NCBI RefSeq assembly: GCF_018139145.2
Contig: NC_059474.1
Coordinates: forward strand, 39,016,344 to 39,080,343
DNA length: 64,000 bases
From: Gymnogyps californianus
Taxonomy: Eukaryota > Chordata > Aves > Accipitriformes > Cathartidae
Direction of reading: 5' to 3'
Below the pieces are notes generated by a model, which made no database searches, had not been told where the DNA came from, and saw only the letters and a list, made by a program, of their open reading frames with translations. Positions 35,583 to 48,599 of the stretch are shown piece by piece (within the stretch, counting starts at the first letter, position 1; every line of letters begins with the position of its first letter). The position numbers and the translations under genes are program-made.

Positions 35583-36129
35583 TGAAATATAGCAATTGCA
35601 ATACATGGTTCATACTCAATACCAATGTTCACCATACTCAATACATGCTCACCACCACAACTCTGGGGATCCCCAATTGCCAGGAAGGAATATGTAGGTT
35701 GAAACCAGCTCAAGCCCTCTCTTCAAAATTCTTTTGTTAGTTGTTTAGTTTTTATACTCTATGTTGGGCTGAGCCATGTATTCACCACCCCCACAAGCTG
35801 GTCTATCTAACTCCGAGACAAACATTTACACCACCAGCTGATCCACTCAATAGTGATACACCCAGTTAATCCACTCAAGTGACATAGCTGTTTATCTAAA
35901 ACAAAGGCCACCCTCCTGTCCCCTCTGTGTTGAGATAAAGTCAGCTTTCTTTGCATCAGCTGTGGTCAGTCACAGACTACATCATTATTCTCTGAACTGC
36001 ATAAGCACATCACCCTTGCCCATCACCACTGAGACTTCTTCCGTTTTAGGCGTTTATTGGTCAGTCACAGTCTCCACAGAATTTTACAGGCACATCAGCA
36101 ATGACACATTTTATAAAATTGGTACCACA
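35583..36129 (-). mobile_element. Probable solo ERV LTR
   Basis: This is a GC-richer block in AT-rich surroundings. Read on the minus strand it starts TGTGGTACC and ends ATATTTCA, so it has TG...CA ends over 547 bases. It contains a CCAAT box (plus 36056-36060) upstream of a TATA box AGTATAAAAAC (about plus 35748-35758), then GGGGATCCCC downstream. This order suits a U3-R-U5 LTR. The flanks share only TAG at the insertion point (35580-35582 and 36130-36132), too short to be a sure target-site duplication. No retroviral coding sequence is attached. The family is uncertain; ERVL-type is my guess. Confidence 0.55.
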
Positions 36130-36133
36130 TAGT

Positions 36134-36845
36134 GATGAACCAGAAACATTTTAAATTAAAATGTAAATAAATTTAATTAACTTAATTCTTTGCAATGGTT
36201 TAAAAAAGGCAAAATAAAATCAGTGCAAATTAAACCTAATAAACATTAGATTAAATCTGTTCCCTCCTACTTCTATGTAACAATAACATCCTTTGTGATG
36301 TGTAGCTTTCAATGTTGTTTTTAATAGGCTTTTGACATGCAGAAAGTCCTATTCTATACAAATGAATTTAACTATACTGTTTTCAAGATCTGAAGTTACT
36401 TCTTTGCATAGTACACTCTGAGCTACTCACAGCCATGGGATCACATATTGTACAGTGAGTTCACTTGCATGATTTAGAAATACAATGATTTTCAGTTCCA
36501 TTCTTCTCCACCATTTAGACTGGCCAAGGAAATTAATGGCAAAGCAGGTTTTCATTCCCATGTCAAGCTTGTTAAAAAGATGCCGAGTAGACATTTGTAG
36601 GTTTTAAGGAGTTTTCAACAAAACTTAGGTGAGATTCACCAATACGTAGCAATGCTATTAGCAAGCTTTCAAAATTCTTGCTTCCCTGACAGCCTGTGGG
36701 TTGTATAACTTAGCCTAGGATAGGAAAGAGTCTAGATGCCCTGAGATCCCTGCCTTCAACAGGATCTTTGGGAGCTCCATGTTTGTTGGTCTGTGACAGG
36801 TGAGGCTCTGAAACAGAGGCAGAACAGGGAGTCAGAAATGTCTTT
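36134..36845. other. AT-rich DNA, nothing recognised
   Basis: No repeat or gene signal is seen. Confidence 0.4.
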
Positions 36846-36849
36846 TACA

Positions 36850-36996
36850 CTGTGTTCCAGAAAGTTTGAATTTTGTGTATTGTTAGTTGTTGTTGTCCCT
36901 TGTCCCTGCTCCCCGTGCCCCCCCCCCCCCCCCAAGAAAAAAAGTGATGAGTGTTTATTCAGGAAGTGTAGATTATCTTTTGTTGTTGTTGTTCCA
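36850..36996 (+). repeat. 16-base poly(C) tract between similar (GTT)n segments
   Basis: Sixteen C at 36918-36933. To the left is TTCCAGAAAGTTTGAATTTTG followed by a GTT run and CCC. To the right is TTCAGGAAGTGTAGATTATC followed by a GTT run and CC. The two sides look like diverged copies of one segment. The 69-codon frame across it repeats VVVVP at both ends for this reason and is not taken as a gene. Confidence 0.65.
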
Positions 36997-39170
36997 TATT
37001 AGAGATTTCAAAATAGGTTTTTTTTCTGTTTAGGTTTTTTTATTATTATTTAAAATAAGTATGAAAAAACAAAACTGGGTTTTTCTACATTTCATGGAGT
37101 GACTTCAAGTCATTTACTTTGTCTTCTTAAATGAGAAATGAATGCTAGCAGGGTGCTCTCAGGAGGGGTCTTCACTGTGATGTGATTCCTTATGGTCTGT
37201 CATTTCCTAGATTTCTTAACTTCACAAAGCTTATTAGTACTTCAAAGCTCATTCCTTGGGCTTCTTGAGAGGGGGTTGTCTGAAGAGGGTATACCAATTG
37301 TGTGTTGCTGTATTATCTACTGTTGGAAAGAACATGCATCACTGATAATTATATGTGGAAAGACTTTTTTGGTTGTTATTGTCTTTTATTGTGTTTCTAA
37401 ATGTCTAATTTCTGTACAATACTGTAGCCTGCAATAGATATTCTGAAGCAAAACATACAAAATGTGTGTATAGCAATAGTTAATTATTTCATGTCATTAT
37501 GGAGTCCTAGCAGCAGCATGCAATGCAGTGAGGTAGAGTTTGCATCTTTGTACAGTTCTTAATCCTCTGAGAGCAATGAATGTTGCAAAGAAATTTGTCA
37601 GGATTTTAGTGAGAAAACAAGACCAAAGAACTAGGAAATGTATCTAGTTTGTAGATTCCTGTTAATGTCTTCTCTGTCAGGGCTGTGATGGTGTCCATCT
37701 CTGATTCACTCGTCAAGTCATATCTTTCCCTCTTACCTCTGGTACAGTTTTTCTGACATAATTACCTCTGCAAACAAAAATAGTACATATTATACCAAAA
37801 AGGGATTATATTGGGCTACACCATATATCATTAAGCATACTATGGTAGAATAGATTTTATCTGGTTGCAAGATAAAGGTTGCAGAATTTTCAATTCTTTT
37901 AATATACAGATGTGATAATTCTGTTCTGCCTAGCATCCACAGAATCGTCCTCATAAATTCTAATTCTAACTCTGATCAGGTATAATAACATAGGATTTAA
38001 CAAGAAATATGTCCTAAATAAAAGCCAAGACAGTTATTTTTTTATTTTGACTAGAACGCTTAGAATTAAATAAAGGGACTGCAGTAGACTATGGCTACAC
38101 TGGCAAGTAGATGTCAGTAGTCTCACTTTCTGCCAAAGTCTTTTCCTTTTTTTTTTCCAGTGTAATTCTGCAACTATTCCATGCTTTAGAATACTCTCAC
38201 CCAGTTTCCTAATGATGACAGTCTCCCTCGTCTTGTTTTACCTTCTCAGAAATAACACCAAATTCTGCCCTGTTAACCCCTTCCTGAATGCCAATGAGAT
38301 CTAAAGCTGTATTCCCTATTATTTAATTACTTTAATCTAGCTTGAACAGACAAACAATCAATCTTCCCATAGTAATTTGAAAAATGCTGTATAGGGATGA
38401 ATAGATAGATAAGTCTGTGGATAGATAGATAAGAGGGAGAAAAGAGAGAGAGAATGAGCTGTATCTTGGAATACATCTGCTGGGGACATAGCATTTTAAT
38501 CACCCTACTCTTTTTTCTGTTGAGATATCTAGGCAGGTATATTTAAAAGTGTTTCTTTTCTGTTTCATGCACCACTTCTGGCTTTCAGTCAGCTAGGGTT
38601 TTCCTTTTTGATTACACTAACTGCTTAATTTCTTCACTTCTCAGAGTCTGTTCTCACCTTTTCTTTCATCTTTTCTCTCTTTTGTTCATTCCCCAATGCC
38701 TTTTGTTATCTGCTGTGGTTATTTCTCTCTGTCTGTCTCAATCCAGCAGATAACCTGAGGGCATAAAAATTCTCTTCCCTTATTTTTTATGCATATTTTT
38801 TATTTTACAAATAATTCCTCATCTTCTCTTATATGAATAAAAACCTAAAAGTTTGATCAATAGAAAGCATCTTTCTTTCCTAGTCAGCTACATTGCAAAA
38901 GTAAGTGTTTTCCCATAATGATACAAACAGAATTTTTATCTCTGTCAAGGAGTATTACATGAACTTTAAAAAGAAAACATAACCCTAAACACCTTTCTTG
39001 TTTGGATTTCTCATACGTTGTACTGAAATATATTCATCTAGACATGTACTAAAGGAACGTCTCTACATTTTATTCAGGTGGAAAGACAAGACTGCAGTTC
39101 TGTTTTTAGTATATGCTGCTATAATCTGAATCAAAACGTTATTCTTGTTGATGAATATAAAACTAGTAAA
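36997..39170. other. AT-rich DNA with a GATA/GA simple repeat
   Basis: A simple repeat of GATA words passing into GAGAGA lies at 38396-38456. The plus-strand frame at 37192-37437 (81 codons) is hydrophobic but matches no family I know. Nothing else is recognised. Confidence 0.4.
38396..38456 (+). repeat. GATA / GA simple repeat
   Basis: Two short (GATA)n blocks (each ATAGATAGATAAG) separated by TCTGTGG, followed by GGGAGAAAAGAGAGAGAGAA. Confidence 0.8.
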
Positions 39171-39175
39171 TTGAG

Positions 39176-39238
39176 AGTTGGACTAGATGATCTTTAAAGG
39201 TCCCTTCCAACTCAAACCATTCTATGATGCTATGATAA
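39176..39238 (+). mobile_element. CR1 3' tip, sense orientation
   Basis: GTTGGACTAGATGATC, TTTAAAGGTCCCTTCC, AACTCAAACC and the octamers ATTCTATGATGCTATGAT form the standard avian CR1 3' end. Only about 63 bases are present, an extreme 5' truncation. It is the only young-type CR1 piece in the window lying on the plus strand. Confidence 0.92.
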
Positions 39239-39239
39239 T

Positions 39240-42200
39240 TTTTCTAAAATTGAAGAAAGGTACACATTTGGAAGCGTTGTGAAGAAGGACAGATAAATAA
39301 ACTATTATTGCTCTTTGCCAAATTGTACGACTCCCAGCTGTACCCTTTGGCCATAGATTATGAACCTTTGGACTATTGCCAAGTTAAGAAAAGAAAATTT
39401 TGTGTGCATCATTGATCCTTGGTCAGATAGAAGTAGAGGATTTGCTTGGAACCAAAGTTATGCTATGTCTAAAGAAAATATGTTCACCAGAGTAAAATTC
39501 AAACTGTGTAACCCATATCAGTCAAGAACATGCATACCCAAGGAAAAGTAAGTCCTTGGTACAACTTCTAAATAACTTTACCAAGAAGCTGTGTGCTGCT
39601 GCTGGAAAAATATTTCCATGACTTGGCACCTGGATCCTCATATTGTCATGAAATAGGAAGGACATCTAAAACTTGTGCTCACTTTAAGTAGAGGTGGATC
39701 TCTTCATCTTACATAGGGTTTTAATTACAAATCCTCACCTCTTAAGAGAGTATGTACCAAGATAATTATTACTGTTTTAGTATGGAAAGTGTGTAACTAA
39801 AGAAATAAAGAATTATTTGTTTATGTACGTAAGTATAGTCCCCTTGAAGTGTACTGAAATTACATTCGATTAAAGCTCCTGAGGATCTAGCACAAATTTT
39901 TTTTATGATTTAAATGTTATGGTTTAAATCTATTTCTAATTTTAAGATTTAATTACATTTTATGATTTAAATCTATTTTTCAATATAAAATTTTTATAGG
40001 CTTTTTTCCTTTTTGAATTGTTTGATATTGTGACAAAATATAGGTGAATGTAAACATTTATCAAAGACTTAGTACAGTTTTACTTACGTGACTGTCATAG
40101 CTCAATGAGTTTTCAGTTTTGCATTTTCTTCCATAGGCTATTGGTCCATAATGAAGCATACCAGAAAAAAAAGAAAAAAAAAAGGCAGAGTTTCAAAAGA
40201 GAGTTGACCAAAACTGCTACTATGGATCCTGTTTGCAGAGAAAGTACAGCTCTGCTAAGACATTCACATCCTTCTGAACTCTGGTTCTCTATTCCTCTTA
40301 TGAAGAAAAGAAAAGGTAACTGTCACCTATAGAAGAGGTACCTGTCTATATCTAATCCCATATCTCTATATGCCCTATGTAACAGCAAAAAAGTGAGAAA
40401 TCTAGCTGTGACTCAGAATCAGGGAAGAAATGTTATTGTAAGACCTATTTGAAGAGCTGAATGGAAAGAATATGAAGGAGGTGGAGGACAATTCCTCCGC
40501 ATTCCTTTTAAGAATGGGGAAAAAAGTTTGCATTACAGATTTAGGAAACATTGACATTGACCCCAAGGTGCTTCTCTAGCAGCAGAAGTTTAGATACCCA
40601 GAGATAAGTAAAAGTTTTGTGAATACAATTCAGTGTGTTCTGTAGCTGCAGTAAAACTTGAACCCATTTAAAATGTTTTTTAAAATCTTGTAGAACACAG
40701 AGCCCCACAGCAGTACATGCATGGAAGTACATTTCCAAGGCAGACGGTTATAATTACCTTTGTGCTGCCTGAGCATCTATGCTCACAGGACCAGCACTGG
40801 TACTGTTCACTACCGGTTTTGATCAGGTGGGTTTCCTAAAGTAAGCTTTAAATTTGCTGGAAGGCCTAGAAGAAATCTCTGACTGTGAGTCATGTGAGAG
40901 TTATATTGAAAGTTTGTCGTGTTGGTGACATGGCCACTGTCTTTCTCAAGCTTTTGTCATTGTTTTGCCATTGCTGTAGCGGGCAAGAGATGAAGATTTG
41001 TTTCCAGCAGTGACAACAAAGTGGGACAAAATCCCCTGAGTTTCCTGGGCCAAACTCAGTGATGTGTTTGTTGACAGTGATAACAGTGAAAAGCAGTGTG
41101 GGAAATAAGTCTTTAGAAAGAAAACCAAACATATCAGTTCAAGGGAAAAGTTTCATTTTCTATAATTTTCAAAGTTCCCTAATTAAAATATAGCCAATTT
41201 ATTAAGAGTTGTCTAAACTAATAAGGACTTGATTAAAAAAAAACCCTACAAATTGGAGATGACTTTCCATCAAATGAGAAAGCAATCAACTGACCAGCAA
41301 GGAATGATCACTGATTACATGTATTGTCTGTGTTGTCCAATGGTTTCAGTTAGTCATGCTGGCTCCATGATACTGGTTATATGGATTAAAAAATAAAGAC
41401 TGTCTGTATGTGAGTGGGCTTGTATCTAAACATATAGTAAGAGGTAAGAAATGAAGGGGGAGAAATTGTGGGAGGATGAATGTAAAGTGAAAAAATCAAT
41501 TCTCAGTAAGGCTTGGTGTGCTTATCATCTTAGCATTGTCGAGCGGTTGATAGGTATCATAGCAGAAATAGTTTTTAAGGTGCACATTATAGCGGCCTTG
41601 AGGCTTTTGGAAAAGGAAACTGGCCTTATACAAAGTCTGCCACAATTATGACACGAACAAATGGAACTATGGATACATGGCTTGGCTCTTAATTTTGGTT
41701 TTTCCTCTTTTAACTATTGTCAGGAAGGATAATCTTCAATGCTTTTGTAATCTTAAATTGCTACTTCTGAAAAAAATTGTACAACAACTTAATAGGCATA
41801 TTCATATGACAGGGTGAAGTATAGGGCAGTAGATGGTGCAGATATTTCAGGAAAATGCAAAAATTTTAAAATTGATAGCATCTTTTTAATAAATCAGCAA
41901 TTATTTTGTACCTCTTCCTATGTGATTGGACCAATTTATGTCTTACTTATATGAAAAAGTCATTTGGGCAAACAAAAAAAAACACCAGAGAAAATTGAAT
42001 ACTTCAAGAAGAAAATGGTCCTCATTGAAAATGTAATATTTGTTTTTAATTTAAAAAATACATGCAAAATATAAGGAAAGTACAAAGTTGATTCTGTTTC
42101 ATTACAATGAATTAGAACTTTCCAGAAACTCACTGTGGGGTTTTATACTTAAGAACCATGCTAAGTCTGTGTAGCTAGATGCCAGTGTTTATTTCTCTTC

Positions 42201-44000
42201 AACAAGAATCATACTGCAACCTTTCCAGGAGCTCTATCAGAGTAAAGACTGTTTAAGAACCTTCCTGCTCATTTACTGCTGTAAAATAACTTTAAAAATA
42301 ACTTTTAACCATTAAATGTCTGAACCTTGTTTTGATCTTGCCTATATGACTATAAAAATATATAGTTAGTAGTAACTGAAAAATATGAATTTTCAGACAG
42401 GCTTATCTGTTAAAGTATTTTTCCTGAGGCAAAGCCAACAGCTAAAACTTTTCCATACAGTCAGCAACTGGGACTGGAGAACAAATCTGTCAAGCCTGCA
42501 CAGCTTTCAAAAAATGAACAAACCAATTATGATTGAGTTCTTTTTATAATTTATATGGTTTTTTCCCTTTGACTTTATTCAGTATACAAAGTGATAAGTT
42601 TGGAGCAGTAATACACTCCAGTTTTAACAATTAGCTTAATACACAGTCATAAACCCATTACTTAATAGCTATCTTTTCTTTTTATTTGTTAAGTCTCACA
42701 GTATTTTTTTATTTTACTAGTAATATACTAGATACTAAAATGATGCTCACATGGAATTAAGTTTCAACCATAACCAGCACCATTAAGATAGCAAAAATAA
42801 TGTGGATTGATTGTCAGACTGGAAACTTACTGCTATTCTTCTTCCAGTGCAAACATCTGTTCAATGGAAGGCTCACAAATATTCCAGGATAATTTGCTTG
42901 TAGTGTGATTTACTGAAATGCCATTGGACTTTACCTAACAAGACTGTTATAGCAAATGAATATCACGTTTCATTCACCAGTCCCACAGAAAAGGCAGCAG
43001 AGTTTTGGTACAGTGAGATTGCACTGCCACTGACTCATAACTCTCCAAAGAGTAATTATATCAACAAAACTCATATGAGGATTCTTGACTTTAATAAGGT
43101 CTTGATATACAGACCATTCCAAATTTTTATTGATCACAACAAAATCCTTCTCTAACTCCTGGCTCTGCAAAACCCCAATCACATTAGAATCAAATTTTCT
43201 GATGAAGTTATAGATAACATTTTACCATTTACATTTACATTTCTTTGCTTTATTTCACCCTGCCCTTCCTTCCAGTACTTTCACATCTTCTAAAATACAA
43301 AGTTGGCTTGTGTGAACATTAACACTGAATTTTTGAATAACTGCATTTTCTGCAGGGTTTTGTTAATAGTTCCATGTTTAATAGGCATTTTGTAACATTG
43401 GAAAGTAAACTACTGTAACTGATGAGAACTTGGACATGGTTTAAAGCCTTGTAGGGTGATAGTAATGTCATTTGCTTCCATCAGTGGAATTACTAGCATT
43501 TTATTTACTCAGGTGCCAATCAGTGTCAACCTCTTACTAGTCTAAGATTTTCAGGTATTGCAAGGCTAGAAACACTGTTCTGAAATCTAACTTTATTGTA
43601 CTTGCACCATTACATTTCCTCATTAGCCTATGCTTGTGCGTTCTCCCAGTTCGTCTGCATCCCTGACTAAGTGTTCTTATAGTGTGAATAGTCACAAGAG
43701 TCAGAACATTTTGGCGCATGCAGGCTGCACTCTCCATTGAAGAGTGTAATAATTTCACAGATCCAGATAGGTTTTTCGTCCCTTCTACAGGGCTGAGAGT
43801 CCATACTCAGCGGCCTGAGGGATTTCAAGTAGAATATAATGGATATAACATCATGCTACCATTTAAGTCCAAATACAGACAAATTTTACAACACCTTTTT
43901 CATGGCTCATAATCAGTTTCCACAAGGAATGCTAAAGAGATGGGTAGTTAAAGAAATTCCAAATATCAGATCTTCAATGGAATGACATTGACAGGGATTT
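39240..44000. other. About 4.7 kb of AT-rich DNA, nothing recognised
   Basis: At 39904-39978 the word TATGRTTTAAATCTATTT occurs twice (39918 and 39961), with a shorter third copy at 39904: a small AT-rich tandem. The frames in this stretch are at most 80 codons and lack motifs. Confidence 0.4.
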
Positions 44001-44002
44001 TT

Positions 44003-44038
44003 GTGTTGTTGTGACAACATGTGTTGTTGTGACAACAC
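44003..44038 (+). repeat. Tandem 18-base palindromic unit
   Basis: GTGTTGTTGTGACAACAT is followed at once by the same unit with a final C. Each unit contains TGTTGT-G-ACAACA, an inverted repeat with 6-base arms, so the block can fold as two small hairpins or one larger one. Confidence 0.85.
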
Positions 44039-46817
44039 AACAGTGGTTGTACTTGGGTGTGAGCTTTATGGAACTGGAAAATAATGTCTTGCAGGACTTC
44101 CATAGGTCCCCTCCCATCTGTTTAAAACAACACTAAAGATGCAACAGGCATTGTAAATGTTTTCTTCATTTTTATGGTTGTTTTACTTGTACAGCACCTG
44201 TGTTAGGAACAATACAAATTTTGAACCAAAGATAATTTCCTTCTGGATTAGCTTCAGTATCCATAGAAATGTATCAGGGAGAAGAAAGGCAATAAGTTAA
44301 ACTTATAGGCTTAAAATGGATTCTACAAAAGAAAAACACTGGCATGATTTTTACTTCCAGAAAGAAGAAAGATTTCATAAGACCAAGTATTAAGAGAAAA
44401 AAATGGAACGATTTTTATCAAATTTTCTAGGTTTCTTTCAACATCTATGCTGTTAGTAGGGTATTGGGAAAATTCCAAATATTATTTACTTTGGCATACT
44501 ACATTTTTAAGGACTGTTAAAGTACCTTGCATTTGAAGTAGAAGAGTATACTTCATCAGCAATATAAACTAGGGGAAAGAAAGATCTAAACAAAAAGAGA
44601 AAAGAATAAACCTTCTCATGGTTGATTTATTCTAAGAAGTTGCAACCTTTGTTAGAAAATATATACTCAGATTTTTAGCAGCAATTTTGTTTAATTAAAT
44701 GCTACAGTCAATATAGCAAAGACCACTTCACAAGAATACAGATTACATTTTTAACTCTCTCCTAGAAGTTCCCCAGCTCCATGCAATTAATTGTGTGGGT
44801 AAGTCTTTAGACCCGTAGGAAACACTATCTGAAGATCTTTGCAGACAGGATATATTTTGAAAATAGAGTTTAGCAGTTCCCTGAACAGCACGCACAAACA
44901 ATCTGTTTCAATTTGATTTTTTTTTTTTTTTAAATCTAAACTGTTTTCTTTTTTTAATTCTCTGAATGACTGCTGTTTGGCTGCTGTTCTTACAAAAAAC
45001 ACTGAAAAAAGATGATGATACTTTATGCATCCTTAGAGGTAACTGATATTTAAGTGACGTTAGAAATCTATTAATTCTATAAATTGCAATAAAAATTGAA
45101 ATAAAAGTGATGGCTGATTTCTCTAAGGAGTCATAGTTATTTCAATATTTTTATATTATTAGGAAAATTACTGCTTTGAAAAAAATCTCTTCAGAAGACT
45201 GTAACAGAAGAATTAATTTTTAAGTTGTTAAATTGGTCCTAATGTAATAAGCTGTTATTTATTTCTTAATTATTTCAATATTACTTAAATAATCATGCCA
45301 TTCTGCAGCCAAATAATGACTTTGAATAATTCAGAGAACACTACGAAGCGCTATTTAAATTCATGTAGGCTTGAATTAGTGTTAGTAGAAACTTAGTAGA
45401 TGAGCTACAAATTATATGCCTTTTTTATATTGTATTGAAACTAGTCTTGAGCAAAAGTCTTTTTGCATTTATTTTGCACACTGCTCCACATGAGCATAAT
45501 TCAGGACTTTCTAAGTTGACTCAGATTGGTGATCTATGAAGTTTGACGGTGGCTACAATAGATATTTCTGAAGAAGATGGAATGAACTCTTCTGAAAATA
45601 TCTTGCTTGCTCATGGGAGAACTTTGCCCCTGCACTCCATCATTGAGTTTTGATATGAAACATAGATCTGATGAAACTAAATATTCTCTGTAGTCAGCAT
45701 CCCTTATTTGAAAACTTATCCTTTGAAGAGGCAATTCAAAGACCTGCTCAACAAACTGGAGTCATATTCAAATATTTCTAATTTCTTTGCAAATCTTATG
45801 GGAAGGATGAAGAAAGAGAAAGTAAGGGTGTTTGGAAAATACTGAAACTAGAGGATAAGAAGCGAAAAGGATAGAAACAGACACAGGAATTCTGGGTCTT
45901 CTCTATGATAAAACTGTTTAAAGAAACATTTTTCTCTGCTGACTTTATAAGCTCTGAGATGTGTTGCCAGTTTTGTTGACTAGACATGACTATTCAGGTA
46001 TGATTTCATGTAGAACAGTCCTAAATGCTCTTCACTGCTCTGTTCTTTCATTTTTCCCAGAACAGTGTTCCATCTTTTTAATTTATCCATGGCTGACAAC
46101 AACTATTCTGGCAGGCATTGTATGTTTTTTTCCAGTTTCTTTGTTTTACTGAAGTAGCATCAAAACCAGAGACCACCCAAATGTGCTTTTATTGCATACC
46201 ATGCTACTTTCTGTAGTGACTCCCTGTAGTATAAGCAAGTTAACTTAAAAATTAAAAAATACATAGTTAACAATCATTTGTAGTTTAAATTAAAAAGAAA
46301 TCATACTTTTTTGTATTAATGTGATCATTCTTTATATTTTCAGAGTCATCAGTTAAGAGAGCACAGACCTAAGGAAACTTGATCATCTGTAAAATGTAAT
46401 ATCCTAAAAGTATTATCCTACAAGTCAGATATTCAGTGTATCTACACTATTACATTATGTCAGGCAGCAAAAACAATCTGTATTTCTTTGTGTTTTTAAC
46501 AATTTTATCCAGTTTTTATTGGCATTATTGTCAATTAGCTGGAGACACATGCTTATTTCAGTCAGCTGACAAGGTTGAAAAAGCTGAAAGGAGAAAGTTG
46601 TTTGAGAATATCACAATAGATATGACTTTGAAGATTACAATCCTTTTCAATGAAAAGACTTCTTTTGTCTGAATGACTGTTTAACTATCTGTCTAAATCA
46701 GGAGTGACTTGTATTCTTGCTCAGTCTCCTCAACTAGTGCAATTTCAGTGTATTATTCAGCAAGGACTTATCTACATTATTATTTATGTATGTTTAGGAA
46801 ATGTCACTCTTGGGTTA

Positions 46818-46820
<3 letters not shown>
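44039..46820. other. AT-rich DNA, nothing recognised
   Basis: A T-run lies at about 44918-44932. No exon, RNA gene or confident repeat family is seen. Confidence 0.4.

Positions 46821-46822
<2 letters not shown>

Positions 46823-46859
<37 letters not shown>
46823..46859. repeat. (TA)n microsatellite
   Basis: About 18 uninterrupted TA units. It can form cruciform or slipped structures and is likely to vary in length. Confidence 0.95.
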
Positions 46860-46861
<2 letters not shown>

Positions 46862-46911
46862 CATGAATAATGGGTTCAAGCATATTTTAATCCTTGCTGG
46901 AAGCCCAAAAT

Positions 46912-47038
46912 GGAAAAAAGAAAAAGAAAAAGAAAAAGAAAAAGAAAAAGAAAAAGAAAAAGAAAGAGAAAGAGAAAGAGAAAAAGAAAAAGAAAAAGAA
47001 AAAGAAAAAGAAAAAGAAAAAGAAAAAGAAAAAGCAGG
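46912..47038 (+). repeat. (AAAAAG)n hexanucleotide array
   Basis: About 20 units of AAAAAG, with a central patch of AAAGAG variants (46962-46982), on a purine-only plus strand. It begins about 50 bases after the (TA)n tract. Frames through it give Lys-Glu or Lys-Arg repeats; because the period is six these are automatic, so they are not evidence of a gene. Confidence 0.95.
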
Positions 47039-47039
47039 A

Positions 47040-48090
47040 AAAAAAAGGCAACTCTTTGTTGGATTGAATCTTTAATTCTGTTACCTTGGTTTTTGATCCT
47101 GAAAAATGCTGAACATTGAAGTCAGCAGAAGCAGAGCATGTGTTTAGCAGGACTAGGCTTGACTGTTACAGATATAAACTGAAAAGAAGTGGGTTGACTC
47201 AGCCAAGACATAAAAATTCTATTTTTCACATAACCTTCATACCAAGTGGGAATGATTCTGTCAACACCTTTTGGTACATGATTAATCTTTCTTCCCCCTT
47301 CCTATCAGCAAAATCAGCTTGTCATGCTACAGAGTCATATAAATCTGTGATGCTAGAATTGCTTATGTGAAGGCAAGGAAAGTCAGCAGTCTAGAAGTTA
47401 GCTCATTAGGATAATAAGGAAGGAACAGTTAGGAAAGCATTAATGATATATTTTGGCTATCAACATGTATTAATTCTACATGTTATACTAGTCAAAAATC
47501 TGTTTGTGTAAAGTTACTGGAAAACAGTATATTGAAAATGCCTTGGCTCTTGGGCTTTCTCCTCTGGCACTAATGAGGTAAACACTGTGTGAAATGTGGC
47601 ATGTGGATGAGCTGTGTTCTGAGCTTTTATTGTGAATCAGTTGTAAAATATGCTGGATCTCTGCCACAGGAAAAAAAGTAATTTCACTTAAGCCTATAAA
47701 CCTATTCTGAGTGAATGAGGTGTTTAAATTGTAAAAATCACAATCATGGAACTATCAATCGGCATGCTTTCAGCAAAAGAGATAGCACTAAATACAGTTA
47801 ACTTGACAATTTTTTTTTTAAAAATAAAATCACTTCTGACCAGAATTTCAAGAAGTATGATGTTATTTGTTTGTTTGTTTGTTTCTTTGTCTAAATCAAT
47901 GGATTCTCCTTTAGCAGAATGGTGATTTCAGAGAAGTTCCAGGTAGTATAGTTAAGGACTTACACAAAATTACAGAATGACTCTGCTGGCATTTACAAGT
48001 CATGGGGCACAATGGCTTATGCCAGTAGGACAAATGAAGGAAAAAGAGTAAGTTTCCTAAACAGTCAAACTGGGAAGAAAGTGCCCCAAA
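47040..48090. other. AT-rich DNA with a short (TTTG)n
   Basis: A short (TTTG)n microsatellite lies at 47866-47884. Nothing else is recognised. Confidence 0.4.
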
Positions 48091-48103
48091 AGAGTAGTTT
48101 ATA

Positions 48104-48597
48104 ATGAACCAAAGGAGCTCTACAAATCAGGAGAAGAATCCTCAGAAATCCGTAGTAATTCGGCAGCTATCGAGAAGTACAGGTGGCCTACTGCCACTCC
48201 CTGAAGGACAAACATTTGAGTCAGAGTTAAATAGTAGGCACCTCTGTTCACTCAGGATACAGGCTCCTGCAGTCAAGAATCTAGCCTTTGTCAAATATCA
48301 AGTCATTGGAGCACTAAGCTGGGAAGGGAAAGACCTGGTTCCTAGGCTCATCTTAAATTGAAAGGAGTCAAACACACCTGGCTGACTTTCCAGGAGGAGT
48401 TGTGTACTCTGGTCTACCAAGCTATCAAACATGCTGAACAGGGGCAGCTTCTCACCTTCCTATTGATTCTTGGCAGGAAACTGGAATTCATTACTGCCTC
48501 TGATGAAAGTGCTTATGTGACACTGAGCACGTCAGAAATAGTCACAAAGTGTACCCCTCCCCCTCTTTATGATGCAAATATGAAAGCTGTGCAGTGA
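48104..48597 (+). other. Two abutting open frames, unknown
   Basis: Plus-strand frames of 85 codons (48104-48361) and 79 codons (48358-48597) follow each other in different frames with a 4-base overlap. The block is GC-richer than its surroundings. The second frame starts at TTG, not ATG. I recognise no domain. One reading is a frameshifted relic of a single longer coding sequence, such as a transposon or processed gene; another is chance. There is no poly(A) tail or target-site duplication to support a processed copy. Confidence 0.2.
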
Positions 48598-48599
48598 AC

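Noticed and set aside
46704..47119. Lys-Glu and Lys-Arg repeat proteins (up to 123 codons)
   Set aside because: They are automatic translations of a hexanucleotide microsatellite plus the (TA)n tract; any frame of a 6-base repeat without stops gives this.
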